From the NCBI RefSeq assembly GCF_017968845.1, contig NZ_CP072876.1, forward strand, positions 1,364,001 through 1,428,000: a stretch of DNA of 64,000 bases, written 5' to 3'. Position numbers and translations under genes: made by a program. Positions 1-8,852 of the stretch are shown one piece after another. The stretch is from Microbacterium sp. NIBRBAC000506063 (GTDB taxonomy: Bacteria; Actinomycetota; Actinomycetes; Actinomycetales; Microbacteriaceae). The notes under the pieces were generated by a model. It did not search any database. It had not been told where the DNA came from and saw only the letters and a program-made list of their open reading frames with translations. The number at the start of each line of letters is the position of its first letter. Position 1 is the first letter of the stretch.

Positions 1-669
1 AAGCTCGTGTCTTTCCCGGGTATGCAACACATCGTAGAGGGATCCTTTTTTGTCCTTAACGGGGTGATGCTCTTCATTGCCGATGTTGGCGAGACTCAGT
101 ACAAGACGACCACGGTGCGCGTGAACCGACGTGAGCGGTTGCGCGTCATCTTCGAGAACGGGACTGAGTCCTCGATGTATCGCCAGTCGCTCGGTATCCG
201 CATGGGCGAGGGACACGGCCAGGCTGTCGTCCCTGCCGCGTTTGAGTCGATCCTCGCCGACGACGTCGCGACGGGATACGTCTACGTCCTGCGCTCGCTG
301 AGCGACGACCCGCAGATCGCAGGCATCGCGGACCTCCACAAGATCGGGTTCTCACGTGGTCCAGTGGAAGCGCGGATCGCCCACGCGGAGAAGCAGCCTA
401 CGTATCTCATGGCTCCCGTGGAGATCCTGGCTAGTTATCGCACATACAACATGAAGACCTCGGCCCTGGAGAATCTTCTGCACCGAGTGTTTGCCGAGGT
501 CAGACTCGACGTCAGCCAGGTCGGCAAAGACGGACGCCGCTACGAACCTTCTGAGTGGTACGTTGTTCCGCTCGAGGTGATCGACCAGGCGGTGGCAATG
601 ATCGCGTCGGGCGGCATCGTCGACTTCGAGTACGACATGGTTAACAAGGCGCTCAAGCCGCGGGTGTGA
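1..669 (+). CDS. GIY-YIG nuclease family protein (T5orf172/Mug113-like), 5' partial
   Basis: The reading frame is open from base 1, so the gene probably begins upstream; GTG at 7 is only the first start codon inside the window. 222 residues are visible. The second half looks like a GIY-YIG nuclease domain: GYVYVLRS supplies the first motif, HKIGFSRG the second, followed by an Arg in VEARI and a Glu in SALENLLHRVF at the usual catalytic positions. The residues before it (VEGSFFVLNGVMLFIADVG) resemble the region preceding this domain in longer family members. It ends 38 bp before the DUF262 gene in the same direction, so a joint nuclease or defence role is an inference. The base composition is less GC-rich than the rest of the window. 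Confidence 0.75.
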   Translation, partial: KLVSFPGMQHIVEGSFFVLNGVMLFIADVGETQYKTTTVRVNRRERLRVIFENGTESSMYRQSLGIRMGEGHGQAVVPAAFESILADDVATGYVYVLRSLSDDPQIAGIADLHKIGFSRGPVEARIAHAEKQPTYLMAPVEILASYRTYNMKTSALENLLHRVFAEVRLDVSQVGKDGRRYEPSEWYVVPLEVIDQAVAMIASGGIVDFEYDMVNKALKPRV

Positions 670-707
670 TGGTGAGCTACGCAAGTTAGAACGGGAGCAG
701 ACCGCTA

Positions 708-2567
708 GTGGACGCAAAGACCTACCCTCTTCAAGAGATCCTCAAACCCGAGCGCCGATACGTCATCCCGACGTTCCAACGAGACTACGAGTGGACTCGT
801 AAGGGCCAGTGGGAACTACTCTTCGATGACCTCGCTACCACCGCCGACCGACTGATTGAGGTGCGTACGAGCGGTGCCGAAGGGTCGACACTGAAGTCGA
901 AGGAGCAGAGCATTTCACCGCACTTCCTCGGTGCCATCGTCTGTGCGAGCCTCCCGTTCGCGACGGGTGGGGTTGCTCTTCGATCTGTGATCGATGGGCA
1001 ACAGCGGCTGACAACGATCCAACTCATGATCCGTGGGTTGCTCGACGTACTAAACGAGTCGGGTTCGGAGCGAACGAAGTCGGTGCGACGGATGCTGTTC
1101 AACCCCGATGATGTCGTTGAGTCATCAGAAGAGATCTTCAAACTGTGGCCCCGGCGCAAGGATAGGGAAGTTTGGCCATCCGCGATGGGCGACGAATCTT
1201 CAGTGACGCAGACCGACCATCTGTATATGGAAGCGCGTCATTTTTTCGCTGATGCGGCGCGCGAGTACGCGTTGGAGGGCGACGAGATCGACCTGGGTAG
1301 GTTGGCGGCTCTTGCAGACGCGGTGTCAAGTCTCTTCAAGCTGGTCGTTATCGATCTTGATGACAACGATGATGCGCAAGTCATCTTCGAGGTTCTCAAT
1401 GGTCGGCAGACACCCCTTTCGGCAATCGACCTCGTCAAGAATCTGCTTTTCCTGCGGGCAGAGCTCGACGAGGAGGACGTTGAGAAGCTCTACAACGACT
1501 ATTGGGCACAGTTCGACGACAAGTGGTGGAAGGAGACTATCGGGCGCGGCCACGCGGCGCGTGGCCGTCGCGATGTCCTCCTGTCGGTCTGGCTGACCGC
1601 CGCGACCGGTGAGGAAGCTAATGTTGGCCACCTGTACCGGGAAGCGCGAACCTATCTCAACGACGGTCCGGACACGCAAGATGCTCTCGAGGAATTGGAC
1701 GCATTTGCGCAGGCGTATCAGACCGTTTACGAGAAGCTCCCAGCCCCGGACAAGCGACTAACAGTCGCCTACCGTCGGCTGCGTGCCCTCGACATCACGA
1801 CCGCCGTCCCGTTGCTGACGTGGCTCGCAACGCTGGCGGAGGAGGAGTTGTCGCTGGAAGACCATGTTCATGCGGTGCAGGCCATCGAGTCGTGGGCTTT
1901 GCGGCGCGCACTCGTTGGCTGGCAGACACGTGGGTATGGTGCGCTGCTAGCTAAGATCCTCAAGGACGCAAAGGCGGCTCTTCGTAGTGGCGGGAATATC
2001 GTTGGTACCGTCCGGGGAGCCTTGCGTGACAACGCGTTGACCTGGCCGACCGACGACGACGTGCGACGAGCCTTTGATGGACGACAATTTTACAACGGCA
2101 TGGCGCAAAGCCGTATCCGTGTCCTCCTGGGGTCAATCGACCAGCAGTTGCGGTCAGAGAATCCCCACGAACCCGAGGCGATTGTCGAGTACGACGCCCT
2201 GCAAATCGAGCATGTTATGCCCCGGTCGTGGGTCGCTCACTGGCCGATCTTCGACGAGAAGACGCATCCGGTCGCCGCCGACGACTCTGACCCTGATTGG
2301 GTTGTGCGGAGGGATGAGCGTGACGCGATTGTGGATCGGATCGGAAATCTGACGCTTGTGACCGGTACATTCAACAACGACGTCTCCAATCTCGGCTGGG
2401 ACATCAAGCGACCTGAGTTCCAGAAGCAGCGCAGTCTCGTCATCAACTACGACATCGCCGCGTCAGAGTCTTGGGGAGAGGACTCGATTGCGCAACGGGC
2501 GTCGATTTTCGCGGACGTTGCCATCCGCATCTGGGGTTCACCACCAATCGCCCGCGAACCAGATTGA
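708..2567 (+). CDS. GmrSD-like DUF262/DUF1524 nuclease
   Basis: 619 residues and intact. The N-terminal DUF262 (ParB-like) domain shows PTFQRDYEW at about 21-29 and VIDGQQRLTTIQ with DGQQR at 96-100, the nucleotide-hydrolysis signature of this family. The C-terminal DUF1524 His-Me-finger (HNH-like) domain shows IEHVMPRSW with His near 502 and RIGNLTLV with Asn near 547. This order is that of single-chain GmrSD enzymes, which are NTP-dependent type IV restriction systems directed against modified phage DNA. The GTG start at 708 has GGGAG about 12 bases upstream. Lower GC than the chromosomal genes, the partner nuclease just upstream and the IS30 element downstream suggest a transferred defence locus. 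Target specificity cannot be read from sequence. Confidence 0.85.
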   Translation: MDAKTYPLQEILKPERRYVIPTFQRDYEWTRKGQWELLFDDLATTADRLIEVRTSGAEGSTLKSKEQSISPHFLGAIVCASLPFATGGVALRSVIDGQQRLTTIQLMIRGLLDVLNESGSERTKSVRRMLFNPDDVVESSEEIFKLWPRRKDREVWPSAMGDESSVTQTDHLYMEARHFFADAAREYALEGDEIDLGRLAALADAVSSLFKLVVIDLDDNDDAQVIFEVLNGRQTPLSAIDLVKNLLFLRAELDEEDVEKLYNDYWAQFDDKWWKETIGRGHAARGRRDVLLSVWLTAATGEEANVGHLYREARTYLNDGPDTQDALEELDAFAQAYQTVYEKLPAPDKRLTVAYRRLRALDITTAVPLLTWLATLAEEELSLEDHVHAVQAIESWALRRALVGWQTRGYGALLAKILKDAKAALRSGGNIVGTVRGALRDNALTWPTDDDVRRAFDGRQFYNGMAQSRIRVLLGSIDQQLRSENPHEPEAIVEYDALQIEHVMPRSWVAHWPIFDEKTHPVAADDSDPDWVVRRDERDAIVDRIGNLTLVTGTFNNDVSNLGWDIKRPEFQKQRSLVINYDIAASESWGEDSIAQRASIFADVAIRIWGSPPIAREPD

Positions 2568-2707
2568 TGGCAGTGCCATACATCAGTGACCTTGCCTTGC
2601 GATGATCTCGCACGTGGTGGGAACCTGCATTCCGAGCGATCGATGCGTCGCTTTGGCGGCACAAAGGCTCTCGATGTCGCATACGTGACTGTTGCTGACA
2701 GGGCGGA

Positions 2708-4146
2708 TTCAATTGGTCGTCGCAACACCTCGAGTGGGAGGTGTGTGATGGGACGTCGTCAGCAGGATGCGGATCGGGCGATCAGACCGAAGTTGCGGTC
2801 GCCGGGCACACCGCCGATCTCTCGAGAGGTGCAGCACAGGTTCTGGGTCGAGATCGCGAAAGGGTTGCTGCCTGAAGAGGCGGCGGCTCGGGTTGGGGTG
2901 TCGCAGCCGGTCGGTGGGCGGTGGTTCCATAACGCTGGCGGCATGCCGCCGTTCGATCTGAGCAAACCACCCTCCGGCAGGTATCTGTCATTCGCGGAGC
3001 GGGAGGAGATCGCGATCCTCAACGCGCAAGACTGCGGTGTTCGTGAGATAGCCCGACGCGTCGGACGCGACCCGGGGACGATCTCCCGCGAGCTGCGGCG
3101 CAACGCTGCGACCCGGGGCAGCAAACGGGACTATCGAGCGTCCGTCGCGCAGTGGAAGTCGGACATCGCCGCGAAGCGACCCAAGGTCGCCAAACTCGTC
3201 GCGAACCCGAGACTGCGGGATTACGTTGAGGAACGTCTCTCCGGGCAGATCGTGATGCCCGACGGTGCTGTCGTGGCTGGTCCTGAGGTGCCGAAGTTCA
3301 CGGGCCGGAACAAGCCGCACCGGAAGGACCGGCCGTGGTCGTGGGCGTGGAGTCCTGAGCAGATCGCGAACCGGATCCGCATCGACTTCCCGGATGATGA
3401 TTCCATGCGCATCAGCCACGAAGCGATCTACCAGTCGCTCTATATCGAGGGGCGGGGCGCGCTCAAACGCGAGCTGGTGTGGTGTCTGCGTACCGGACGA
3501 GCGCTCCGCGCCCCACGGGAACGCTCCAGGCGCAAGACCTGGGCCCACGTGACCCCGGAGACGCTGATCAGTGAGCGTCCCGCTGAGGTTGAGGATCGCG
3601 CCGTTCCCGGGCATTGGGAGGGCGACTTGCTGATTGGACTGGAACGTTCTGCGGTCGGCACCGTCGTCGAACGTGCGACTCGTTACACGCTGCTTGTTCA
3701 CCTCCCACGCGAGGAAGGCTACCGGCATAAGGAGACCCCGAAGAACGGGCCAGCGCTGGCCGGGTATGGCGCGGTGACGATGGCGAAAGCGCTGACGAAC
3801 ACGATGTCGACGCTGCCGGAGCAGCTGGCCCGGTCGTTGACCTGGGATCGCGGCAAGGAGATGTCTGCGCACGCCCAGTTCCGAGTCGAGACCGGTATCC
3901 CGGTGTTCTTCGCCGACCCACAATCACCTTGGCAGCGCGGCACGAACGAGAACACCAACGGCCTGCTCCGCCAGTACTTTCCGAAAGGCACGGACCTCTC
4001 GCGATGGTCCGCCGAGGAGATCGACGCCGTCGCCTATGCCCTCAACACAAGGCCACGCAAGACGCTCGGCTGGAGGACACCAGCCGAGGCATTCAACGAG
4101 CAGCTACTGTTGCTCCAACAACCCGGTGTTGCAACGACCGGTTGAA
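2708..4146 (+). mobile_element. IS30-family insertion sequence
   Basis: A single transposase gene lies between imperfect terminal inverted repeats of 22 bp. The left end at 2708-2729 begins TTCAATTGGTCGTCGCAACA; the right end at 4125-4146, read on the other strand, begins TTCAACCGGTCGTTGCAACA. 19 of 22 positions match. The right repeat contains the transposase stop codon. I see no clear target duplication: flanking bases are GGA on the left and CCT on the right. The element separates the GmrSD-like gene from the NERD helicase gene. Total length is about 1.44 kb. Confidence 0.85.
2748..4145 (+). CDS. IS30-family transposase
   Basis: 465 residues and intact. The N-terminal part contains two helix-turn-helix-like segments (EEAAARVGVSQPVGGRW and VREIARRVGRDPGTISREL), the second being the typical IS30 motif. 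The C-terminal DDE integrase core shows PGHWEGDLLIG with the first Asp, LTWDRGKEM with the second Asp, and PWQRGTNENTNGLLRQYFP with the catalytic Glu. ATG at 2748 was chosen because it follows the left inverted repeat; the same frame is open further upstream to 2586, but that would put the start outside the element. The stop lies inside the right inverted repeat. The element looks complete and possibly active. Confidence 0.92.
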   Translation: MGRRQQDADRAIRPKLRSPGTPPISREVQHRFWVEIAKGLLPEEAAARVGVSQPVGGRWFHNAGGMPPFDLSKPPSGRYLSFAEREEIAILNAQDCGVREIARRVGRDPGTISRELRRNAATRGSKRDYRASVAQWKSDIAAKRPKVAKLVANPRLRDYVEERLSGQIVMPDGAVVAGPEVPKFTGRNKPHRKDRPWSWAWSPEQIANRIRIDFPDDDSMRISHEAIYQSLYIEGRGALKRELVWCLRTGRALRAPRERSRRKTWAHVTPETLISERPAEVEDRAVPGHWEGDLLIGLERSAVGTVVERATRYTLLVHLPREEGYRHKETPKNGPALAGYGAVTMAKALTNTMSTLPEQLARSLTWDRGKEMSAHAQFRVETGIPVFFADPQSPWQRGTNENTNGLLRQYFPKGTDLSRWSAEEIDAVAYALNTRPRKTLGWRTPAEAFNEQLLLLQQPGVATTG

Positions 4147-4380
4147 CCTGGTCAGTGATCGTCGTCGTCGTGGTTGTTGGGTTTCGAAAGACTCTAGAAG
4201 GGCACGAGCCGTCGAGGAATCGGCCCGCGCAGCCACTATTCGCCGAGCTGAGTCGAATCCCGCAAATGAGCTCCCCCTCTTTTGATGTGCGGACTCAGCG
4301 TGCCAGAGTCCTCCGACATTCGCGGCGCCGCGCACCTGTCACCGCCATTGAGAGGGCGGCAGCCCGCTAGCATCCGAAGC

Positions 4381-6168
4381 ATGACCCGAATGATTCCGCT
4401 GCGCCCGCGCAAGGGTGCGAACGTGTCGGAGAAGCGCATCTTCGACGCGTTCGCCGGGGCGACCGGTGCAACTGTCGATAATCGGCGTGAAACGGTGCCG
4501 GCATTGAAGCTGCGTTTCGTCTCGCTTCGCTCGCTCAACGACCGGAGGTAGCGGGGCGGGGGATCGTCGTCATCGAGGCGAAGAACCCCGAGTACGTCGA
4601 GTACAAGGACGGCGAGTGGCGGCTCGACCGCGTGCCGAACCCGGGCAAGAGCCCGTTCGATCAGCTGGATGGCAGCATCCGGAGCCTCCGCGGCTACTTG
4701 AAGCAGCGCGAGATCCTCGTCGGGGACGAACCCATCGCGCGGCTCGTGTGGTTCACCTCGCTCGGTCGGCACCAGTTCCACAACTCCACCCCGGGCGACA
4801 TGCAGTTCTTCGAGTGGGAGCTCGCGTGGCGCGACGACCTGCAGCATCCGACCGCGCTCGTCGAGAATGTGCTCGGCGAGTACGACGCCTGGTACTCGCA
4901 GGTCGACGGGGTCGCGCACAACCCCGACACGATGACCGCCGAGCACGTCGAGACCATCGCCGCGGCGCTGATCGGCGACTTCGAAGGCGGGCGCACCCTC
5001 GCCGACCGCAAGCTCGAGCGCCTCGACGACGAAGGCAGCCTGCTCAAGCAGCAGCGGACCGTGCTCGACACGATCGACCGCAACGACCACATCTACTTCG
5101 ACGGCCCCGCCGGCACCGGCAAGAGCTACCTGCTCGCCCAGCTCGCCAAGCGCTGGCGGCTCGCACCCTCGTCACCTGCTGGAACCTGCTCATGGCCGAC
5201 GAGCTGCGCGACACGCTCCGCACGAACCGCGACGTGGTCGTCGCCGACCTGAACACGCTCATGCTGAAGATCGCGGGGCTCGACGAGAACCCATCGGATG
5301 CCGGCCGGCAGTGGTACACGGAAGAACTCCCGCGCCTCGCGATCGCTGCGCTCGCCGAGGACCCTTCACGCGGCGCCTACGACGCGATCTGCGTCGACGA
5401 GTTCCAGGACATCGCGGGCTTCCCCGCCGTGCTCGACCTGCTGCTCGCACTGTCGTCGACGGGGTCGGCGACGGGGGTGAAGCTGGCGTTCGCCGGCGAT
5501 GCGCGCCAACAGATCCTCCGGCCCGCGGCCGAGCAGGTGGACCCCTACGCGGTCGCGCGGGAGCGCGTGCCCGACCTCGTGCATGTGGCTCTGCGACGCG
5601 GGCTTCGGCAGGTCAGCGGCCTGGCGGCATCGGCCGAGAACCTGCTGTCGCGGCGCTTCGGCTACCTGGGTCACCGGGTGACCTCGACGATCGACAAACC
5701 GCTGGCGATCAAGAACGCCGCGGATGCGAGTGAGGCCGCGGGTGCGCTCGCCGAAGCCCTGCGGGAGCTGCTCAAGGAGCATCAAGCACACGACATCGTC
5801 GTGCTCAGCCCTTTCGGGGAACACCGCTCGCTGGTGGGCAGACTGCTGGCCGCCGAGCACTTCACGAAGGAGGAGCGCTGGCTGCGCGAGCGCCTGCGCC
5901 CGGTATCAGGGGAGGGCCTGCGGTGTCGGATGCCGCGGCATCCGACTCTCCGGCCACCCCGCCCGCACCCGCGCCCCAGGCGCCGTCGGGCCGTGTGCGC
6001 TGGGGCTCGATCTTCAAGTACAAGGGCCTCGACGCGGAGGCCGTGGTCCTCACCGATGTCGGCGACGACGCGATCGCCTTCGTGCGCGAGCAGGGGCTCG
6101 ACTGGTTCGACCTGCTCTACGTCGGCCTCACGCGGGCGCGGTATCGGTGCGTGGTCGTCGCGGGGTGA
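4381..6168 (+). CDS. NERD domain / UvrD-like helicase, interrupted and frameshifted
   Basis: The gene reads across several frames. The first about 30 residues (LRPRKGANVSEKRIFDAF) match the start of NERD-helicase proteins. The frame then runs into a 33-bp dispersed repeat (4513-4545) and a stop. It resumes at GIVVIEAKNPEYVEY, the core of the NERD nuclease-related domain. Walker A GPAGTGKS is at about 5103-5126, Walker B-like YDAICVDEFQDI at about 5380-5415, and the helicase C-terminal motifs FKYKGLDAEAVVLTD and LLYVGLTRARYR follow. Further breaks near 5155 and 5915 look like single-base errors. The first break is different: about 30 residues of the NERD domain appear replaced by repeat sequence, so this copy may be inactivated. 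It may act on DNA in repair or defence. Confidence 0.7.
4513..4545 (-). repeat. Dispersed GGTCGTTGAGCGAG repeat, copy 1
   Basis: On the minus strand this reads CCGGTCGTTGAGCGAG followed by CGAAGCGAGACGAAACG. The first 16 bases recur exactly at 61085-61100 between hemB and hemL. I believe related short repeats are common in intergenic regions of Microbacterium-type genomes, but that is from memory. This copy lies inside the coding region of the NERD helicase and coincides with loss of the reading frame. Confidence 0.6.
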
Positions 6169-6254
6169 CGGCGCCGTCTCCCTCTGCGCCGAGACCGAGC
6201 CGAACCGGGACCGTCTCGGCCGTGCTTCGTCGCGGGGATGGCACGGCGGCGCCG

Positions 6255-6416
6255 TCAACGGCGGAATCGGGCGACGAGGGCATCCTTCATGCTCACGAAG
6301 AGATCGCGGAAGAGTTCGCGAAACTCAGGGCTCACCAGCGCCAGGAAACCGACGAAGAGCGGCAGCGTGATCAACGCCAGCACAAGGCCCGCCAGCACAA
6401 GGACGACGAAGATCAT
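6255..6416 (-). CDS. Small single-pass membrane peptide (53 aa)
   Basis: A 53-codon frame runs from ATG at 6416 to TGA at 6255. A strong ribosome site GGAGGTGAGG lies 5-14 bases before the ATG. The peptide starts MIFVVLVLAGLVLALITLPL, one hydrophobic helix covering residues 2-28. A charged tail with FRELFRD follows and it ends ARFRR. It is transcribed opposite to both neighbours. I do not recognise a family. The ribosome site, the amphipathic tail and the lack of any better frame across the interval support a real gene; expression is unproven. Confidence 0.6.
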   Translation of the reverse strand: MIFVVLVLAGLVLALITLPLFVGFLALVSPEFRELFRDLFVSMKDALVARFRR

Positions 6417-6643
6417 GTCGCCTCACCTCCCCTTGATGTCGTGGATTCAGCATGCCAGTCGCATCCGACATCGCGCGGGGAGCCGTCGCGCAGGCGACCG
6501 GTCCTTCGGGGTCGTTCGGTGGCCCCTTCACGCTGCGCCGGCCGCGGCACCCGATCGCAACGTCGGCGGTGCTCGCTACACTGAGGGCTCAGACGGCAGA
6601 GGCGATCGTGTCGGATGCCGCAGACAGCCTGGGGAGGTGCGAC

Positions 6644-7704
6644 GTGTCGGGCAACCCTCCCGCGCCGTACGGGCCCCCTCCGTACGGGCAGCCTTCGCAG
6701 CCGCCGCGCTACGCTCCGCCTCCGCAGTACGGCGCGTCGCCGTATGTGAACCTGCCCGCTCCGGTCGTGCCGGGCGGCGGCGTCCCACCGGAGGGCGACA
6801 AGAACTATCTCCTCACGGTGCTGCTCTCGTTCTTCTTCGGGATGTTCGGCATCGACCGCTTCTATCTCGGCAAGGTCGGTACGGGGCTCGCGAAGCTCTT
6901 CACGTTCGGCGGATGGGGATCTGGTACCTCATCGACCTGCTCATGACGCTCTTCGGAGCGCAGCGCGATGCGCAGGGGCGACGGCTGGCCGGCTACGAGA
7001 AGAACAAGACCACGGCCTGGATCATCGTCGGCGCGGTCTTCGGAGCCGGGGTGCTCGCCAACATCCTTCTCGTGACGATCGCCGCTTCGGTCGGGAGCGA
7101 CGGCCCGACGCCGTTCGGGTGGGGCCTGCTCGGGCTGATCGCGGCCGGGGGCGTCACGCTGGGCGCGATCGCGATCGGGCGCCGTCGCAAGAAGAACCGT
7201 GCGGCGGAGGCAGCGCGGGTCGTCGATCCGGTGCCCGCGCGCATCCGCGCGCGTCTCCATGCGCTGGCGGCACTGCGGATGCAGTTCACGCAGAGATCCG
7301 TCGCGGGCGATCAGGTCGCAGGCGCCGTGGGCTCCCAGATCGACGCTCTCGTGCAGAACGTGAGCGAGCTCTTCCGGCGTCTGGCGGCCAAGTCCGACGC
7401 GCAGCAGCGAGGCATCGCCGAGGTCGAGTACGACGACAAGCTCGCCAGGCTCGCGAGGGCCTTGGGCGATGACTATCTGCTCGACCTGCTCGCGCATCCG
7501 CGCCTCTGGGAGGACCCGGACCGTCGCGCCCGCGAAGTGCAGAGCGCGCTCGGAGCGGTCGATGCGCAGGTGATCGCGAACATCCGTCAGGTCAACGCCC
7601 ACCGCGGCCTCGTCTTCGAGGTCGCGCTCGACGGACTCATGGGTCCGCGCAAGGCGCACGACGACTGGCAGCGCGACTTCGACCAGGCGGCGGGGGACCG
7701 GTAG
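6644..7704 (+). CDS. TM2 domain-containing membrane protein (frameshifted)
   Basis: The GTG start at 6644 has GGGGAGG 7-13 bases upstream. Residues 1-45 are rich in Pro, Tyr and Gly. The TM2 domain follows: KNYLLTVLLSFFFGMFGIDRFYLGK and then GIWYLIDLLMTLFG, the usual pair of helices with a conserved turn. The frame breaks at about 6916 in a run of four G; one more G restores FGG-WGIWYLIDLL. Two further membrane helices (about 7015-7080 and 7120-7180) and a long cytoplasmic helical C-terminal part follow, with no family I recognise. Function is unknown; TM2 proteins are often linked to envelope or stress roles. Confidence 0.8.
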
Positions 7705-7778
7705 TTCATCCGGCGCTTCGACAGCACCGGCCGCTTCGCGCTTCCGCGGAATCCACGCATCGCATCGCCTGGCTAAGT

Positions 7779-7796
7779 TGTACACTTTTATGTACA
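7779..7796. promoter_or_regulatory. Paired TGTACA boxes, YefM/Phd-type operator
   Basis: Two TGTACA hexamers occupy 7779-7784 and 7791-7796, separated by CTTTTA, so their centres are 12 bp apart. TGTACA is the core motif of YefM-YoeB operators, where two boxes 12 bp apart are also used. A possible -10 (CATAAT, 7795-7800) overlaps the second box. The site lies 62 bp before the start of a gene whose first 50 residues form a Phd/YefM-like domain, so autoregulation is the natural inference. Confidence 0.65.
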
Positions 7797-7857
7797 TAAT
7801 CGCGCAATGTGGCGTGCGCGAGTCACTCACACAGACACGGAACCGGAGGTGAGAGCC

Positions 7858-8316
7858 ATGGAGGTCATCCCGGTTGCCGAGGCCCGCGCGGGTCTCTCCC
7901 GCGCGCTCGCCGAGTTCCGACAGGACCCGGATGCCGCGCCCGTGATCATCGGATCCCACCGCAGGCCAGAGGCGGTGCTGCTGCCGTACGACGCGTATAT
8001 GCAGTTTGCGGCATCCGATGCTCCGGGGCCGACCCTTGACCGTCTGCGCCGACTCGCGCCGATCATCGGGCGACTGGCGCAGATGTCTCGCCTGAGCGAG
8101 GTTCGCGTGTTCGGTTCGGTCGCGCGGGGCGAGCAGGCCGCCGGCAGCGACGTCGATCTGCTCGTCACGCCCGACCCTGACGCCACGCTGTTCGACATCG
8201 CGCAGTTCGAGATCGACATGGAGGCGCTGATCGGCACCCCGGTCACCGTCGTACCCGTGACCTCGCTGGATGCCCAGCGAGACGCGCATATGCTTCGCGA
8301 GGCGGTCGTGCTGTGA
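7858..8316 (+). CDS. Phd/YefM-like domain fused to MntA-type nucleotidyltransferase antitoxin
   Basis: 152 residues. Residues 1-50 (MEVIPVAEARAGLSRAL, SHRRPEAVLLPYDAY) look like a Phd/YefM DNA-binding antitoxin domain. Residues about 55-152 are a minimal nucleotidyltransferase: FGSVARGEQAAGSDVDLLV carries the GS-x10-DxD motif with Gly86, Ser87, Asp98 and Asp100. In MntA-HepT systems this enzyme adds AMP groups to a tyrosine of the HepT toxin. The ATG at 7858 has GGAGGTGAG 6-14 bases upstream and lies in one uninterrupted frame with the second domain, so the fusion is not an error product. The stop overlaps the HepT start (GTGA). The paired TGTACA operator upstream suits the N-terminal domain. 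Confidence 0.85.
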   Translation: MEVIPVAEARAGLSRALAEFRQDPDAAPVIIGSHRRPEAVLLPYDAYMQFAASDAPGPTLDRLRRLAPIIGRLAQMSRLSEVRVFGSVARGEQAAGSDVDLLVTPDPDATLFDIAQFEIDMEALIGTPVTVVPVTSLDAQRDAHMLREAVVL

Positions 8317-8852
8317 CGCAGGCCGGCCCCGACGACGTACCGGATCGCTCCGAGCGCTGGCTGGCCGACCTCGCAGACGCCCTCCGTCAGGCCGCCGAGC
8401 TCGCCGATCGAGGCAAAGACGCCTACCTCGATGACCCGGCGATCCCCCTGGCGTTCGAAGCGCTGTCGAACCGCGTCGGAGACCTGGCGAAGAGGCTCGT
8501 GACATCGGATGCCGCACGCTTCTCTCACCCGTCATGGCGAGCGGCCGCGCGCCACCGTGACTTCGTCGTGCATCACTACGATCGCGTGGATGAGGAGATG
8601 CTCTGGCGCACGGTGACCGACAGCTTCCCGGCGCTGGCTGTGCTGGTGCGGGAGGAGCGGGGACCGCTAAGGGATGATCCCCTGCTTCCGCGCCGCCGCC
8701 ACCGCGGCGTGCCGTGTCGAGGCGTCCAGCTTCGACATCGCGGCGCTCAGGTAGCTCTTCACAGTGCTCTCGGTCAGGCCCAGCACGTGGCCGACCTCGG
8801 CGTTGCGGTAGCCGAGCGCGGCGCAGGCCAGTACGTCGATCTCGCGCGGTGA
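8313..8852 (+). CDS. HepT-like (DUF86) ribonuclease toxin
   Basis: The GTG start overlaps the antitoxin stop. The HEPN motif R-x4-H-x-Y is present as RDFVVHHY (Arg82, His87, Tyr89). The tyrosine is the expected target of AMP transfer by the partner. The family is usually 110-145 residues. Here the frame runs to 179 residues because the last 60 read antisense through the end of the convergent LuxR gene. A one-base change in the CGGGG run at about 8659 would stop it at 8668 or 8675, which fits both genes better, so the true end is probably near 8670. Predicted HEPN RNase, type VII toxin-antitoxin. Confidence 0.8.
   Translation: MTQAGPDDVPDRSERWLADLADALRQAAELADRGKDAYLDDPAIPLAFEALSNRVGDLAKRLVTSDAARFSHPSWRAAARHRDFVVHHYDRVDEEMLWRTVTDSFPALAVLVREERGPLRDDPLLPRRRHRGVPCRGVQLRHRGAQVALHSALGQAQHVADLGVAVAERGAGQYVDLAR

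Noticed and set aside
2705..4149. Target-site duplication of the IS30 element
   Set aside because: Flanking bases GGA and CCT are not a direct repeat; shifting the boundary by one or two bases does not produce one.
4190..4285. Possible tRNA remnant (GAGTCGAATCCC resembles a T arm)
   Set aside because: No matching T-stem partner, anticodon arm or acceptor stem could be paired, so no tRNA is called.
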